From Pardosa pseudoannulata (lineage: Eukaryota > Arthropoda > Arachnida > Araneae > Lycosidae), in assembly GCA_032207245.1 (NCBI GenBank), contig CM063508.1:91049320-91113319 (forward strand): a stretch of 64,000 nt of DNA, in the 5' to 3' direction. Below the pieces are notes generated by a model. That model was not told where the DNA came from. It searched no databases and was given only the letters and a program-made list of their open reading frames with translations. This document shows, piece by piece, positions 12,999 through 26,420 of this stretch (position 1 is the first letter of the stretch; every line of letters starts with the position of its first letter). Position numbers and translations under genes: made by a program.

Positions 12999-13680
12999 CT
13001 ATTTTATCTAGCATCTTTCTATCTGCGCTTTACTCACGTTAAACTTGAATCAATTGTCATATTGTGTCACAAAGGTGTTATATTCTCATATAGTTTTCAG
13101 TACTTATAACGCAGGATCTAGTAGAAGTCTAGTAGAGACTGAATTGCAAAACAAGTATACACAGTTTAATAAGCATCGATTTATTGATAAAACCTTTTCG
13201 TATAATCCGATCAAACAGCAAAATGCATTTAGAATGACTTTAAAAAATATTCAAAACAATGTACTTACATGATACCTCTAGAAAAATATTTTTTTGACTT
13301 TTTATGTCAATGAGTACGTTTATGTAAAAAAAAAGTACTTTTTCATCAACACTATAAATAAGTACCCAGTCACACAGATACACACACGAAAATATATGCC
13401 ACGGTGGTGCATGCCATATCCTAGAATAAACATACTATCCTCTCTTGTCCACTTCTGGAAAAGTGATAAACTTATTTCTACGAGGAATGTCTCCAGAGGA
13501 AATAGTTTATCAATTTTGTCACATGGAGCGATATTTACTTCGTCATAAATGAGAAAAGTTTATGTTCGTATGAAACGATACAATTATTTATTTTATAATG
13601 CAGCCTGATAGAGAAATTGTTTTCCTCTGTCTTAAGCGAAATTTAATGTTAAATATTTAGGTCTTAACGAGGCTCATTTG
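12999..13680. other. Noncoding sequence, no feature recognised
   Basis: Open frames at 13045-13272 and 13294-13548 show no family resemblance, no splice-supported context and ordinary base composition, so they are not called as genes. Confidence 0.5.

Positions 13681-13683
<3 letters not shown>

Positions 13684-13725
<42 letters not shown>
13684..13725. repeat. (TA)n microsatellite
   Basis: About 20 TA units; an (AAT)n run follows at 13803-13822. Confidence 0.95.
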
Positions 13726-13729
<4 letters not shown>

Positions 13730-13906
13730 TAGGAATAATTAATTGTTAATAAAGTTAATGACATAATTTTTAAATATCTAAAATATAATTAATATTATAA
13801 TGAATAATAATAATAATAATATAGATTTAAATAGTGTAATTAATTGTTGAAACTTATTTTATGCTTGGGTTTCAGAATAGCTGTTTAGTATGACAGTTCC
13901 GCACTT

Positions 13907-14150
13907 TAGTTATTGCAACTGTAATACCATTTTAATGGAACAGCTGTAAAATGTGGCCAGTGGAGAGAAATCTAGCATTTATTCCAGAGTTAGTTTTGAG
14001 AGACGGATATAAAAAATTAAACTAGGAAAACATTCCTTTATCTGACATATCAGGCTGGGAAATAAGGAGAATTTGGGATATCTATTTTTAAGGTAATAAT
14101 TTTGATATATGACATATTTGTGTGTGTGTGTATATATATATGTAATGATA
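13907..14150. repeat. Dispersed repeat family A, copy 2, with (GT)n(TA)n end
   Basis: This matches the copy at 61525-61830. Shared blocks include GTTATTG, the TAGCATTTATT word, TTAGTTTTGAGAGA, ACATTCCTTTAT, GGGAAAT and GGTAATAATTTTGAT, in the same order and ending in GT/TA dinucleotides. It is an interspersed element of unknown class whose 3' end seeds a microsatellite. Confidence 0.6.
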
Positions 14151-14577
14151 TTTTTAACCTAAAAGATATACAACGTAATAAGCAGTCTAAAAATAGTATT
14201 CGGGCCATGCTATCCTTTTATGTAAACACTTGGCATTGGTCTTTCATTCTTTCTATCAATTTGGTGAAGTCCGAAAACACCAAAATTAATTCCTGCTTTA
14301 ATCATCCCTTCTTATATAACGCTTTATATAATTAGTTTCTCTTCCCTCGCGTCATCACGTGATTAACCATTAATAACTCTGATAAGCGTGCTCAACACTT
14401 ATAAATTTCCATGTGTGTGATTTTCACCTCAGATTCCTTCAGGAGATGATGCTATAATAAAATTCATTTCTCTTTTTCATAATTCTTTTTTTTTCATTCG
14501 GCTACGTTTTTACTTATGACTCCAGCCAAGTCAATAGGAATTTTCTTCCCTTTGTGCCTCTCTAAATTGTTCATTAC

Positions 14578-15425
<848 letters not shown>

Positions 15426-15479
15426 TATATATATGTACATATGCATGTACATATGTGTGTATGTTTATAAAAAAGTGTA

Positions 15480-16550
15480 TTTATGTGTGTAATTTCTCCT
15501 ACTTTATCGGATTACAGTATATTAAAGATATACCGTCTGCGGAAAAAGAAACCGTCTTTTCCGTAGTTCAAGACATAGACAATGCGGTTTCATGCAGAAC
15601 ATGGTAAATTTCAGCGTTGCACGTTACATCTCGGATGTAACGCTGGTGTTTTGAAAAGGGGAGCGAGCGACATAGAGAGGGAGCCCGTTCCCGAACGACA
15701 GAATGGCAATGGCTAACCAGGACCACCCTTAATTGGGATCTAGCGCACACTTCAAAACTCGATCCTTCTGTCGAATCGATAAATTTCAAAAGCTCATCGG
15801 CGGTGGTGAGGGGTTTTCTAAAGTGGGGCTACAATTCGAACGAAACCCCCGCTGCAATCACGTACGACCGTTCGAGGCCCCCGGGGCAAAGCGAGGCTTC
15901 TCAATTCATTAGCGTAGAATGTTATCCATTTAATAGCGGACAGGGGGGAGCCGTAGAGAGGGGGGGATTTCAGAATTCGAAAATTCGCGTATTCGCCGAG
16001 TCACTTTGGCGGAAAATTCATTAGCGGAAATTTTTCCGCCTCCTTGACCGCCAATTAAGTATCCGGCGGAATAGCTGGATAGAGAGGGAGGAGGGGAAGG
16101 GGTTGAATCGAGGGGGTAGGGAGAGAGAGAAGGAAGGGGGTGTTCGGATGCTGATGCAGCAGTGATTTGACTTACTGAAATATGTACAAATGTATCGGCA
16201 GAGAATAAGAGGAATTCTGCGGAGGACAGAATAGCGGGGGATTATGGTCTTTTATTAACTCTCAGTGTTAAGAAATAACGCCTTACAGTTTTCGAAGCAA
16301 ATAGGATTTCGTAAAGAGAGAGAGGGATAGAGATACAGGAGGGGGAATTAGAATTGAGAAAGATGGAGAAAAAAACATGTGAAGAAAATTGTGTGTCGAA
16401 ATACATTCCATTTGTCTATTTGTGTAATTAAAACCACTTCGTGGGGTTCGGGGAAAGTTGACATTCGGTAATGGAAGCAAAATCTCCTGTACGCGTGCAC
16501 AAGGGATAAAGAAACAAGAAATGCTTTGAATCTAGTATTGATTCTTCATT
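15480..16550. promoter_or_regulatory. CpG-rich island, candidate regulatory region
   Basis: About 1 kb whose GC and CpG content rise sharply above the AT-rich surroundings, without a credible reading frame. It contains the palindrome CGTTACATC-TCG-GATGTAACG (15622-15642) and an E2F-like TTTGGCGGAAA (16005-16015). AATTCATTAGCG occurs twice (15903 and 16015), and purine-rich runs follow at 16080-16140 and 16314-16330. A TATAAAAAAG word lies at 15466-15475. It sits 3-4 kb upstream of the first TCF exon in the window. A conserved enhancer or alternative promoter fits, but an old GC-rich transposon fragment cannot be excluded. Confidence 0.35.
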
Positions 16551-16642
16551 AAGTAATATTTATTTTACAGTGTACTATTACGTTCGGTAAGATTATTTAT
16601 TGGGTTTGAAAAGGAGTCTAGATGCATATGCAAACTGTTTGA

Positions 16643-17265
<623 letters not shown>

Positions 17266-17343
<78 letters not shown>

Positions 17344-17384
17344 GAGAGAGAGAGATAAATAGATAGATAGATAGATATAGATAT
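17266..17384. repeat. (TA)n, (GA)n and (GATA)n microsatellite
   Basis: About 75 bp of (TA)n, then (GA)n at 17340-17355 and (GATA)n to about 17384. Confidence 0.95.
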
Positions 17385-17411
17385 CTAGCATATTCGCATT
17401 ATACAAATATA

Positions 17412-17822
17412 CAGTGGAAACTAGTTTATACGAAATTTACTTACATTAAATATTTAATTATACGAAGTTCTTCCCTTTTCCCGTAAAACTGTCCTAAAGA
17501 TTTTGCAATAAATTATTAATTTATACGATTATTCAGTTATATGGTACATTCACTTACATGAAGGAATGTTCGATCCCTACACAAATTTTCTATCATAAAT
17601 TTTATTCAGTTGTATAAAGAAAGCAAAACTTTTTCGATGACAATTTTACCCGACTATAATCTACCAATTAGGGTGTGTGTGTGGGGAGGGATGTCATCAA
17701 AAAATTTTAAAGGGGTTTAGAACCCCTTTAAAAGAACAAAATTGTTACAGATTTTAATCTATAACAAAATTGTTATAGATTTTAGATGATATCCTCGACT
17801 TTGTACAAAGATGTTTCCACTA
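17412..17822. mobile_element. Possible pogo-like MITE
   Basis: The left end is TA|CAGTGGAAACTAGTTTATAC; the right end reads GTTTCCACTA, whose complement TAGTGGAAAC mirrors the left. TA flanks and a CAGT start suit pogo-like elements. An internal perfect hairpin, TTTTAAAGGGGTTT/AACCCCTTTAAAA, lies near 17707-17735. The right terminus is damaged by one base and runs into (TATG)n, so the limits are approximate. Confidence 0.4.
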
Positions 17823-17836
17823 TGTATGTATGTATG

Positions 17837-17902
<66 letters not shown>
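17823..17902. repeat. (TATG)n and (TA)n microsatellite
   Basis: Short (TATG)n run followed by about 30 TA units. Confidence 0.95.
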
Positions 17903-17904
<2 letters not shown>

Positions 17905-18109
17905 TATAATAAATAGTTGACTACAATAAATGTCTACTTTTATTTATTTAGTTAATAATCAAGCCAAAATTTCTACTTTGGATAGGCATTGGAAAATTGT
18001 CAATTTCGTAACTAATCCTGCTAATACAGTCAAACTCGTTTTTTGATGAAAACGAAAGAGTTGAAAGAATTTGCTAGTTAAATCCGAGAATTTACAAAAT
18101 CGAGGTTAC

Positions 18110-19575
18110 AGAACTTATAAAAATAAATATTCATAATACATAAATTTAAGTGAATTAAAATGAATTAGTGAAAAAGTTTTATATTGTGTAATTTTTTTTC
18201 TCAAGCTGGATAAAACAACTGTGTCGATTTAAGTTTTATACGAATAAATAAAATTTAAGGATTCTTCATTGACTTGTCAACAAAGATAAAAAAAACTGCA
18301 ATATTCTACTAGCAATTGAACTTTGAATAATGTATTTCACAAATTATTTTACACAGAGTATAAACTCTACTCTCACTCTATAATACAACAGTGTTTTACT
18401 TACAATTTTATGTGAAAATTTTTATGTCTTTTGAGACATTGGTACTTGAATTCTAGACATTGGTATTTGAATACTAGACAATCGAGACTACTGAACTGAT
18501 CAAAAATATTCTTAATGGATAAAGTTTAGTGAATTAAAAATGAATTCGTGAAAACGTTTTATATTGTTTAATTTTTTAATGAATAAGAATAAAACAACTG
18601 TGTCAATTTAAATTTTATACGAAAAATTAAAATTTAAGGATTCTTCATTGACTTGTCAACAAAGATAAAAAAAACTGCAATATTCTAAAAGCAATTGAAT
18701 AAAGTATTACACAATTTTTTTTACTCAGAGCATAAACTTCACTTCCACTCTTTAATACAACAGTGTTTTACTTAAATTTTATGTGAAAATTTTTATATCT
18801 TTTGAATACTAGACATTGGTATTTGAATTCTAGATACTGGTATTTGAATACTAGACAACCGAGACTACCAAAGTTATCAAAAATAAATATTCTTGATGCA
18901 TAAATTTAAGTGAATTAAAAATGAATTGGTGAAAAAGTTTTCTATTGTTTAAGTTTTTTTAAGAAGTATAAAACAACTGTGTCGATTTAAATTTTATACA
19001 AAAAAATAAAATTAAAGGATTCTTCATTTACTTGTCAAGAAAGATAAAAAAGACTGCAATATTTCATTAGCAATTGAATAATGTATTACACAATTTTTTT
19101 TACACAGAGCATAAACTCCATTCTTACTCTGTAATACAACAGTATTTTATTTACATTTTTATTTGAAAATTTTTATGTCTCCTGAATACTAGACATTAGT
19201 ACTTGAATTCTAGACGTTGGTATTTAAATAATAGACAACCGAGACTACCGAACTTATCAAAAATAAATATTCTTAATACATAAATTTAAGTTAATTAAAA
19301 ATGAATTAGTAACAACTTTTTATATTGTTTGAATTTTTTTTCTTAAGAAGTATAAAACAACTGTGTCGATTTAATTTTTATATGAAAAAATAAAATTTAA
19401 GGACTCTGATTAAAAAACTGCAATATTCTACTAGCAATTGAATAATGTTTTACACAAATTTTCCGACACAGAGTGTAGACTCCACTCTCCCTCTGTACTA
19501 CAACAGTGTTTTGTTTACAGTTTTATGTGAAAATTTGTATGTCTTTTGAATATTAGACATTGGTGATCTGATGAT
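18110..19575. repeat. Tandem array, four units of about 380 bp
   Basis: A TAAATTTAAGTGAATTAAAA-like word starts units at about 18140, 18523, 18901 and 19280. Each unit then has a TATATTGTTTAATTTTTT word, AAAACAACTGTGTCGATTTA, GGATTCTTCATTGACTTGTC, AATACAACAGTGTTTTACTT and TTGAATACTAGACATTGGTA. Units differ by 10-20 percent and small indels. The array ends only about 65 bp before TCF exon A, so its last unit borders the branch point and acceptor region. No coding content. Confidence 0.85.
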
Positions 19576-19638
19576 TATATTTTCCCATGACTTCCATGCT
19601 GTTACCAGATCAGTAACAATATCTTTTGTTTTTCGTAG

Positions 19639-19774
19639 GCCGGCAAGGTGCCGATGGTTCCTCCTCCACATTCTGGTTCCCCGTTGCCCTTTATGGTTTA
19701 TAACGGAGAACCATTCGCACAACCACCCCCTGCTCATATGGGAATTCCACCAGTTGCCATAGATCCAAAGACAG
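19639..19774 (+). CDS. pan: TCF exon A: linker ending VAIDPKT (partial gene)
   Basis: Acceptor TTTTTCGTAG precedes 19639, and donor ACAG|GTGAGT follows 19774. The frame is phase 0 at the start, giving AGKVPMVPPPHSG and ending PPVAIDPKT plus one base of a Gly codon. It matches the vertebrate LEF1/TCF7L2 exon that starts NKVPVV and ends VDPKTG, including the conserved exon border. The segment is Pro-rich and probably disordered; in the family it is part of the regulatory linker between the beta-catenin and HMG domains. It contains an in-frame ATG at 19654, which could start an N-terminally truncated form. A tandem repeat array ends about 65-75 bp upstream of the acceptor. A minus-strand open frame over this exon is only its shadow. 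Confidence 0.95.
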
Positions 19775-19992
19775 GTGAGTCCCACAATTTTACCATTCTT
19801 TTATTGCGTCGTATTTTTTCACTGGACTCTTTTCTACTGAAATATTTCCAATCTTTTGAATATCTTGTTTGCATGCTTTGTGAATTATTCTTAGCCCCAG
19901 TAGAAAAGTTTCATTTCTGTCTGCTTTACACGACGGAATGTGTAATCCACTCAACCAGTCAACCAACGGTTTATGACTATATAAAAGACAAG

Positions 19993-20175
19993 GTTTGGTT
20001 TGGTTTGGTCATGAAAACCACGGTCTACTTTCTTGAAACACGAGGGCCAACTGCTTAAAGCCAATTCCGAACGGTTACGAACATCTATGTCACAGTGATC
20101 CCAACCCACGAACTCCGATACCGAAGATCAGCACCCTAACAATCCTGCCATCGTTCGACAACTTAGGGGAGGGGA
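19993..20175 (-). mobile_element. tRNA-derived SINE, family 1
   Basis: Minus-strand copy of the family seen at 22955-23182. The tail GTTTGGTTTGGTTTGGTC lies at the low-coordinate side; the tRNA-like head with its degenerate B box lies near 20100-20170. It is diverged and has lost box consensus. It lies in intron 1 of the window, 220 bp after exon A. Confidence 0.7.
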
Positions 20176-20282
20176 GTACAACACCGCCAGCTGCACACGT
20201 TTAAAATATAGAATTCCCTTACATCCAAATGGCTCTTAAAAGTAATATTTCAATAAATATATCAAACAGTAGATAAATAACA

Positions 20283-21014
<732 letters not shown>

Positions 21015-21018
21015 TTAA

Positions 21019-21190
21019 CCCTTTGCCTGTCCTGCACATCCCATATGATATACACATCTAACGCTTTATAATGCTTCTTATATCACATGTTATAAACAAT
21101 AATTTAAAATATAAAATATTTAATAGCTAGTATATAAAATATAGTTCATCATTTAATATATTATATGTGATGTACGAAGTAGACAAAGGG
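21019..21190. mobile_element. TTAA-flanked MITE (piggyBac type), about 172 bp
   Basis: Both ends are flanked by TTAA (21015-21018 and 21191-21194). Inverted ends start CCCTTTGCCTGTCCTGCACATC on the left (written in two parts: CCCTTTGCCTGTCC, TGCACATC). The complement of the right end gives CCCTTTGTCTACTTCGTACATC (CCCTTTGTCTACTT, CGTACATC). TTAA duplication and a CCY start are typical of piggyBac elements. The interior is AT-rich and noncoding. Confidence 0.75.
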
Positions 21191-21194
21191 TTAA

Positions 21195-22954
21195 AAATAC
21201 GGCTAAATAAGTAAGGAAATAAATCTTCATAAAAGTTATAAAATTATTTATTTATTCATATACGTATATAGATATTGAACATTTCTTTTAATATATCATT
21301 CAATACATCAAAATACGTATATACATACGTATGTAGACAATTCGAATAAATTATATACATCTGCAATACTTCATGTAATGCACATGTAAATAATCTATAG
21401 GAGCTGTAACGTATTTTCACCCTGAATTCGAGAACTAATAATTAATTGCTTAAATTTTAAATTCTCTAATTTAGTACTCGCTGAATAGAAATGATTTAAA
21501 TTTCTTTGATCTTGACTTGATCGTTATTAATAATAAAATATTCCACACGTAGAATTTAAGATGGAAGGACAGTAAAGTACTTCGTTATGATTAATAAACT
21601 TCGCTGTTATTCCTTTGGAGATTGAAGAGCATTATTTTTATGCAGTTAATAAGAATTAAGTTTAATCAGTAAGAAAGAACAGGTAGAATAACAGAAATGC
21701 GTACTAATAAAATATCCAAATAAATTTATAAGTAATGGAGTCTTTCTGTGTCGTGGAACATTGATTATTTTCGATTTGCTACGAGTGTAACATTTTAAAT
21801 TATTTTGATTTATAACCCCGTTTTGTGTACTAGTTTATCTTCCTGGTTTTATTTTAGTGTCATTTTACTATTTTCATTTACTGTGGGAAAAATTGTTCTT
21901 TACACTCCTGTAAAAAATTTTTTAGATTTTTAAATTAATGCTTGTACCTTATTTTTCCAAACCTCATGGTAACTAATTTTTCAAGTATTCTCATTTCATT
22001 GATCTATAATTTAAACCTCTTGTTTTTCGTATAATATAACTTATTTTATAATGTTATATCAAACATTAGGACATTTTCTTTTAAATAATATAATCAAACT
22101 TTCTTACATCTCAGTTTAAATATTGTTAATTTTAGGTAGCTTGCAAGTGAATTTTTTTTTCGTTACTCTATTTTGTATACTTTTTATTCAATATAACTGT
22201 TATGCAATCTAATAATAATGTTTTAATAATTTTAGTGAATTTTTTTAAAGATTTTAATTTTTATCTAACGCTTTTTGAATTTTAGAAGCTTTGCAGCTCA
22301 TGTTCAAATTTGTATTAAATTTTTATAATAATTTATAAATAAACTAGATATCTCAATTTCATGTAATCTTTCCCCGGTTTGAATTATCTTTAAAGCATTT
22401 TTCCATATTCAACCATGTTTTTAAATTATAATGGCCTTACATATTTTGCCTGACGCTTAACCCATTATTGTTCAATATATTTCGGCCGAATATATTAAAT
22501 CTAAATTCTTATGAACTCCATAGAGTAAAAAAGATATGAATTTAAAACAAATTTGAATATTACATACTGTTCTTGTTTGTGTTCAGCTCCCATTTCAAAC
22601 ATTACAGGACGACATTTATAACGAAAAATAAATAAGTAAGTAAATAAAAATCGTGTTAAAAGATTTTTTTATTTCGCTATCTCACAATAGTGAAGCTCTA
22701 TAAAAGAGAAATAACAGAGTCTATTTGTCACAATTTCAGCTGACGTATCTACCAAAAATTTTAATTTATTTGCAAGGTTTAAAAAAATTACAAAGTTTCA
22801 GGCCAAATGACAAAATAATAAATCATAGCAAAAACCTGAAAGTTTGGTAGATTGTTTATAATTTTTGTTAACATTTTCTAATACAGAAAATTTATTCCGA
22901 GAGACACAAACACTCTTTTACTAACCTTTTACAAATCTTTTCAAAACCTAATCT
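21195..22954. other. AT-rich intron sequence, no feature recognised
   Basis: No frame of interest and no repeat could be assigned; AT content is very high throughout. Confidence 0.5.
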
Positions 22955-23182
22955 GCCAGATGGCAGAATGGTTACGGGGCTGGCCTTCGGAACCGGAGTT
23001 CGTGGGTTTGAATTCCACTATGGCATGGATGTTCGTAGCCCTTCGGAATCAGCTTTAAGCAGTAGATCCCGCTCTCATTAGCATTAGCAAGTTCTCATTA
23101 GCATTATCTCATTAGTAGTAGGTCCCGATCACGTGTTGCAAAAAGTAGACCGTAGCGCTCCAAAACCAAACCAAGCCAATAA
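22955..23182 (+). mobile_element. tRNA-derived SINE, family 1 (best copy)
   Basis: The head reads CAGATGGCAGAATGGTTACG, an A-box-like TGGCAGAATGGTTA, then GTGGGTTTGAATTCC, a B-box-like GGTTTGAATTCC. A body with CCCTTCGGAATCAGCTTTAA follows, and the 3' part ends GTAGACCGTAGCGCTCCAAA and CCAAACCAAGCC. It has an internal duplication of a CTCATTAGCATTAG word. The other copies are at 19993, 23372, 24742 and 59628. It is not a functional tRNA gene because the anticodon arm and acceptor pairing are lost. Confidence 0.8.
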
Positions 23183-23371
23183 CTAATCTTTAACCGTCTG
23201 TAAAAATGAATGCTAGGCATTAATAGGTTAAAAGGTTTTAAAAAAATTTCAGATCATATTCAAATGTTTTTCTAAGAACGATGAAGGCTTCTCAGTTTCA
23301 TTTAAAGTAAACTTATCCCAGGTTAAATATTGTCTTTAAACTGCTTTCCCATAAGCAACCAACGAATAATA

Positions 23372-23545
23372 ACCATACCTTGGTAGGGCGGTGCCTTTGT
23401 AGTGGATATAACGGGTTCGAATCCCATTGTTGATACGGATGTAAGTAGACGTATGAAATGTCTTTAAACAGTATAACCCTGTCTCATTGACCTTACGTAG
23501 CAAAATAGATGGACTGTAGTTCTCTGAACCAACCAAACTTATGAC
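23372..23545 (+). mobile_element. tRNA-derived SINE, family 1 (diverged copy)
   Basis: The head has CTTGGTAGGGCGGTGCC and a strong B-box-like GGGTTCGAATCCC at 23413-23425. The family body with TCTTTAAACAGTATAACCCT and ATAGATGGACTGTAG then ends in CCAACCAAAC. It lies only about 190 bp after the preceding SINE in the same orientation. Confidence 0.75.
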
Positions 23546-24575
23546 CAACCATCCTTTGAAATTTTGTGTAGCGATATGTTCTCTACTTGCCTCTGGGGCT
23601 CGAACAAAACCTATAGCTACAAGCATGGGATAAAATAATGTTTGATTAGCTATTTAGAGTTAATTAACAGAAATAAATAGAAATTAAATGATGTAGTAGA
23701 AAATTTGGATCCATTCAGCATCGACTGATTATGACAGATGAAGAGAAGACAAGAATATTGCGAGTAGAAATATCTTGTTGAATTTTAGCTACGCTATGGG
23801 AAAGCAGTATTGTTATAAATTTTAAAGGAAGGAGTAGACATTATAAATTAGTAGCAATAGATGTTAAAATTAGGTAGATGGAAAATATAAGGTAAGATTA
23901 TCAGAAAAGAATTTTCCGATTATAAATTTTATAACTTTTCCTAATTATAAAAACAAAATTATAAATGGAATCTCATTGTAAAGAAGCACTTATATTTTTT
24001 AGTTTTTATCATTTTCTTACAGAATTTTACAGACGATTATTATTATGTCGAAAAACCAGTGAGATGTAGTATCTACCTCGAAACTTTGGAAACTGGGCTT
24101 TTCCTTCATTTAAAGGAAACTATGTAAAATTTAATTTTACATCAAGATGATAGAATTTTTGGTTGGCTTTTGGAAGTTCGTAAATTTCTAAACAGAGGAA
24201 CTGCCATACCTTTGGATTAGTCGCAGTGCAGCCGATGATTTGCACCTACACAGTGCATTTGGTCCTACACAAATACCCTTCTACGTCAGCTGTCACCTCA
24301 TGTAACTTCTTCCTTGATGATACATCAAAGATCTTGTGTTCATACCACCTATGCCTAGACTTTTGCCTAAGCTTAAGCAATACATTTGTGATGTTTTACA
24401 AACAAATTAATAGTAAAACATTATAACGTATTTAGCAAGAAAGTATGTTTGTTGTAGGGGTGACCGCAGGATGTCATATTGAAAAATTGTAAAACAAAAT
24501 TTAAGTTTTTCTTTACAATTGCATATTAATATTAATTTTCAAGTTGTATTTATAGAAAATATCAAAGTTTGTAAT
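23546..24575. other. Intronic sequence, no feature recognised
   Basis: No supported gene or repeat; the open frame at 24226-24426 has no family resemblance. Confidence 0.5.
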
Positions 24576-24609
24576 CAGAGGATATTTTTAATAAAACTAT
24601 GTATACAGG

Positions 24610-24651
24610 ATATTATATATACATGTGCACACACATTCGCGCAAACGCAAG

Positions 24652-24682
<31 letters not shown>

Positions 24683-24740
24683 GTATGTATGTATATATAT
24701 ATGTGTGTGTGTGTGTGTATAGAGAGAGAGGGGGGGGGAG
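24610..24740. repeat. (CA)n, (TA)n, (GT)n, (GA)n, (G)n microsatellite
   Basis: Successive dinucleotide blocks end in GAGAGAGAG and a run of G that joins the tail of the adjacent SINE, as if the microsatellite grew from the SINE tail. Confidence 0.9.
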
Positions 24741-24741
24741 A

Positions 24742-24922
24742 TGGTTTGGTTTTGGAGCGCTACGGTCTACTTTTTGCAACACGAGGGCTAATGAGACCGG
24801 GACCTACTGTTTAAAGACGATTCCGAACGGCTACGAGCATCCATGTCATAGTGGGACTTGAATCCACGCACTCCGGTTCCAAAGGCCAGCACCCTAACCA
24901 TTCGACCATCGTTCGGCTACCG
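24742..24922 (-). mobile_element. tRNA-derived SINE, family 1
   Basis: On the minus strand: GTAGCCGAACGATGGTCGAA, GGTTAGGGTGCTGGCC, then GTGGATTCAAGTCCC (B-box-like), CCGTTCGGAATCGTC and a GTAGACCGTAGCGCTCCAAA end. It is the most complete copy with that at 22955. Short plus-strand frames over it are incidental. Confidence 0.8.
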
Positions 24923-25555
24923 TTCGGGGGGGGAGGGAGATGTAAATGTATATGTAGCCCACATGAACATATTTATCCTGATTTGCCAGAAAAAGAAAAA
25001 AGTGTGATTTTGTTGAAGAGTTAGGATTCACTGGAACAAAAATGTGGTTAAAATATCTTGTTAGTTCTGAGGACAGTTTAACAGGTTTGAACTGGATTTT
25101 AGACAATGCTAATTTTAAAAAGAGGAAATTAATAAAAGGTTAAAAACGAAATCAAAATAATTTAGAAAATAGTCAGAGTGCAATGTTACAAAGCAGATAT
25201 GAAAGATCAGGTTTCACATTAAAATATGTTTATCTTGTATTTCATTTGAATTTTACTGAATTTTCAATAAATAGCTATAGGAAATATGCATAAATACGCT
25301 TTTTCTTTAACATATTACATGACATATTTTTATAGGCAGGGGTTTATATGTGTCTTTATAACTAAAACATTATACGCGCATTCTGTAATTTAGGCTCTAC
25401 AAAATATTTTTTAAATTCTAAACAGGCTCACGTGAAGATAAACGTTGGACGCTTCTAGAATCCCTCTGTACATTACAGATGAAATTTTCCACTGATGCTA
25501 TTTTTTATATGCATAATACACTTTCTTCTTTCTCACTTCTGTTTTTTATCTTTAG
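24923..25555. other. Intron sequence before TCF exon B
   Basis: Ordinary AT-rich intron. A pyrimidine-rich stretch leads into the exon B acceptor at 25554-25555. Confidence 0.5.
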
Positions 25556-25643
25556 GTATTCCTAGGCCACCTGTGTATCATCTAGGTCCCCCAGGCCAAT
25601 ATCCTCCTGTATTTGGTCCTGATTTCACTCATCAACTCCAATG
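25556..25643 (+). CDS. pan: TCF exon B: linker GIPRPP segment
   Basis: Acceptor TTTTTATCTTTAG lies before 25556 and donor ATG|GTTTGT after 25643; this donor is weaker than the others. The two first bases complete Gly, giving GIPRPPVYHLGPPGQ and ending FTHQLQ plus two bases of Trp. GIPRPP directly after DPKTG is the conserved signature of LEF1/TCF proteins. The 88-nt exon encodes a Pro/Gly-rich stretch in the region that, in the family, contributes to Groucho/TLE binding. The vertebrate LVPQ motif that follows the equivalent Trp is absent here. Confidence 0.93.
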
Positions 25644-26420
25644 GTTTGTATTCATATGCATCTTTCTTTTCGCTTCCTTTTTTTAGTTCCGTTTGAAAGA
25701 GTTTTCTTTTTTTTTTTAAAGTTTAATAAGTGTGTGTTTTACTTTATCCAATTAAAACAAACAAAATGTTAGTTCCCATTTTCCAAAAACCCTGTTATGC
25801 ACCCAGAAAAATAGATACAATATATATCTAAGATTATTAACGGTAATTAATTTTTGATAACCGGGAAAAAATTATTGGTTTAGTAATCGACCAATAAGCT
25901 TACCCCAAACCGTTAGCATAGCTTAAATGATCCTTTTATAATATTATAAAAAAAAATTAAATGCTGAAATTTCTCTTTAGAAAACTTTAAAAATTATCCT
26001 ATTTTGAGAAAAATATTAAACAAGCCTCTTCTTCGTTTCTTATTATTCGTCGTGCTCTCCCAAAAAGAAGCAAAAATTTACTTTTTTTTACTTGTTGTTG
26101 TTGCGTTAATCCTTTTAGAGCAAAAATAAATTTTTTCCCACTTTAAATAAGATTCAAAGGATTAGTGACAAACCATTCAGTTCCACTTGGCGCAGACGAT
26201 CTCAGTTTCTGAGGGAAAATCCTTTATATTCTTTTTCTGTTACTCAAGTACCTTTTTATGGTGACAACGGAAAGAGGTAGGACAAAATAAAATAAAATGG
26301 AAAATACTTCGGGTGCATGAGAAAGCAGAAATGGGGAGAGGGGGGGGAGATATGCATATATTCTGCTCGTAGAAGAATTGTGGTGGTGAATTGTAAGGCA
26401 GAGTCACTTGCAGATTTATC
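25644..26420. other. Intron sequence after TCF exon B
   Basis: No supported feature. A purine-rich AGAGGGGGGGGAGA run lies at about 26335-26350. Confidence 0.5.

Noticed and set aside
13045..13548. Two consecutive + frames of 75 and 84 codons
   Set aside because: No family resemblance, different frames, and no splice sites linking them to TCF exons. They do not encode the beta-catenin-binding domain.
18021..18110. Possible pogo-like left end (TACAGTCAAACTCG)
   Set aside because: No matching right terminus was found nearby, so an element cannot be delimited.
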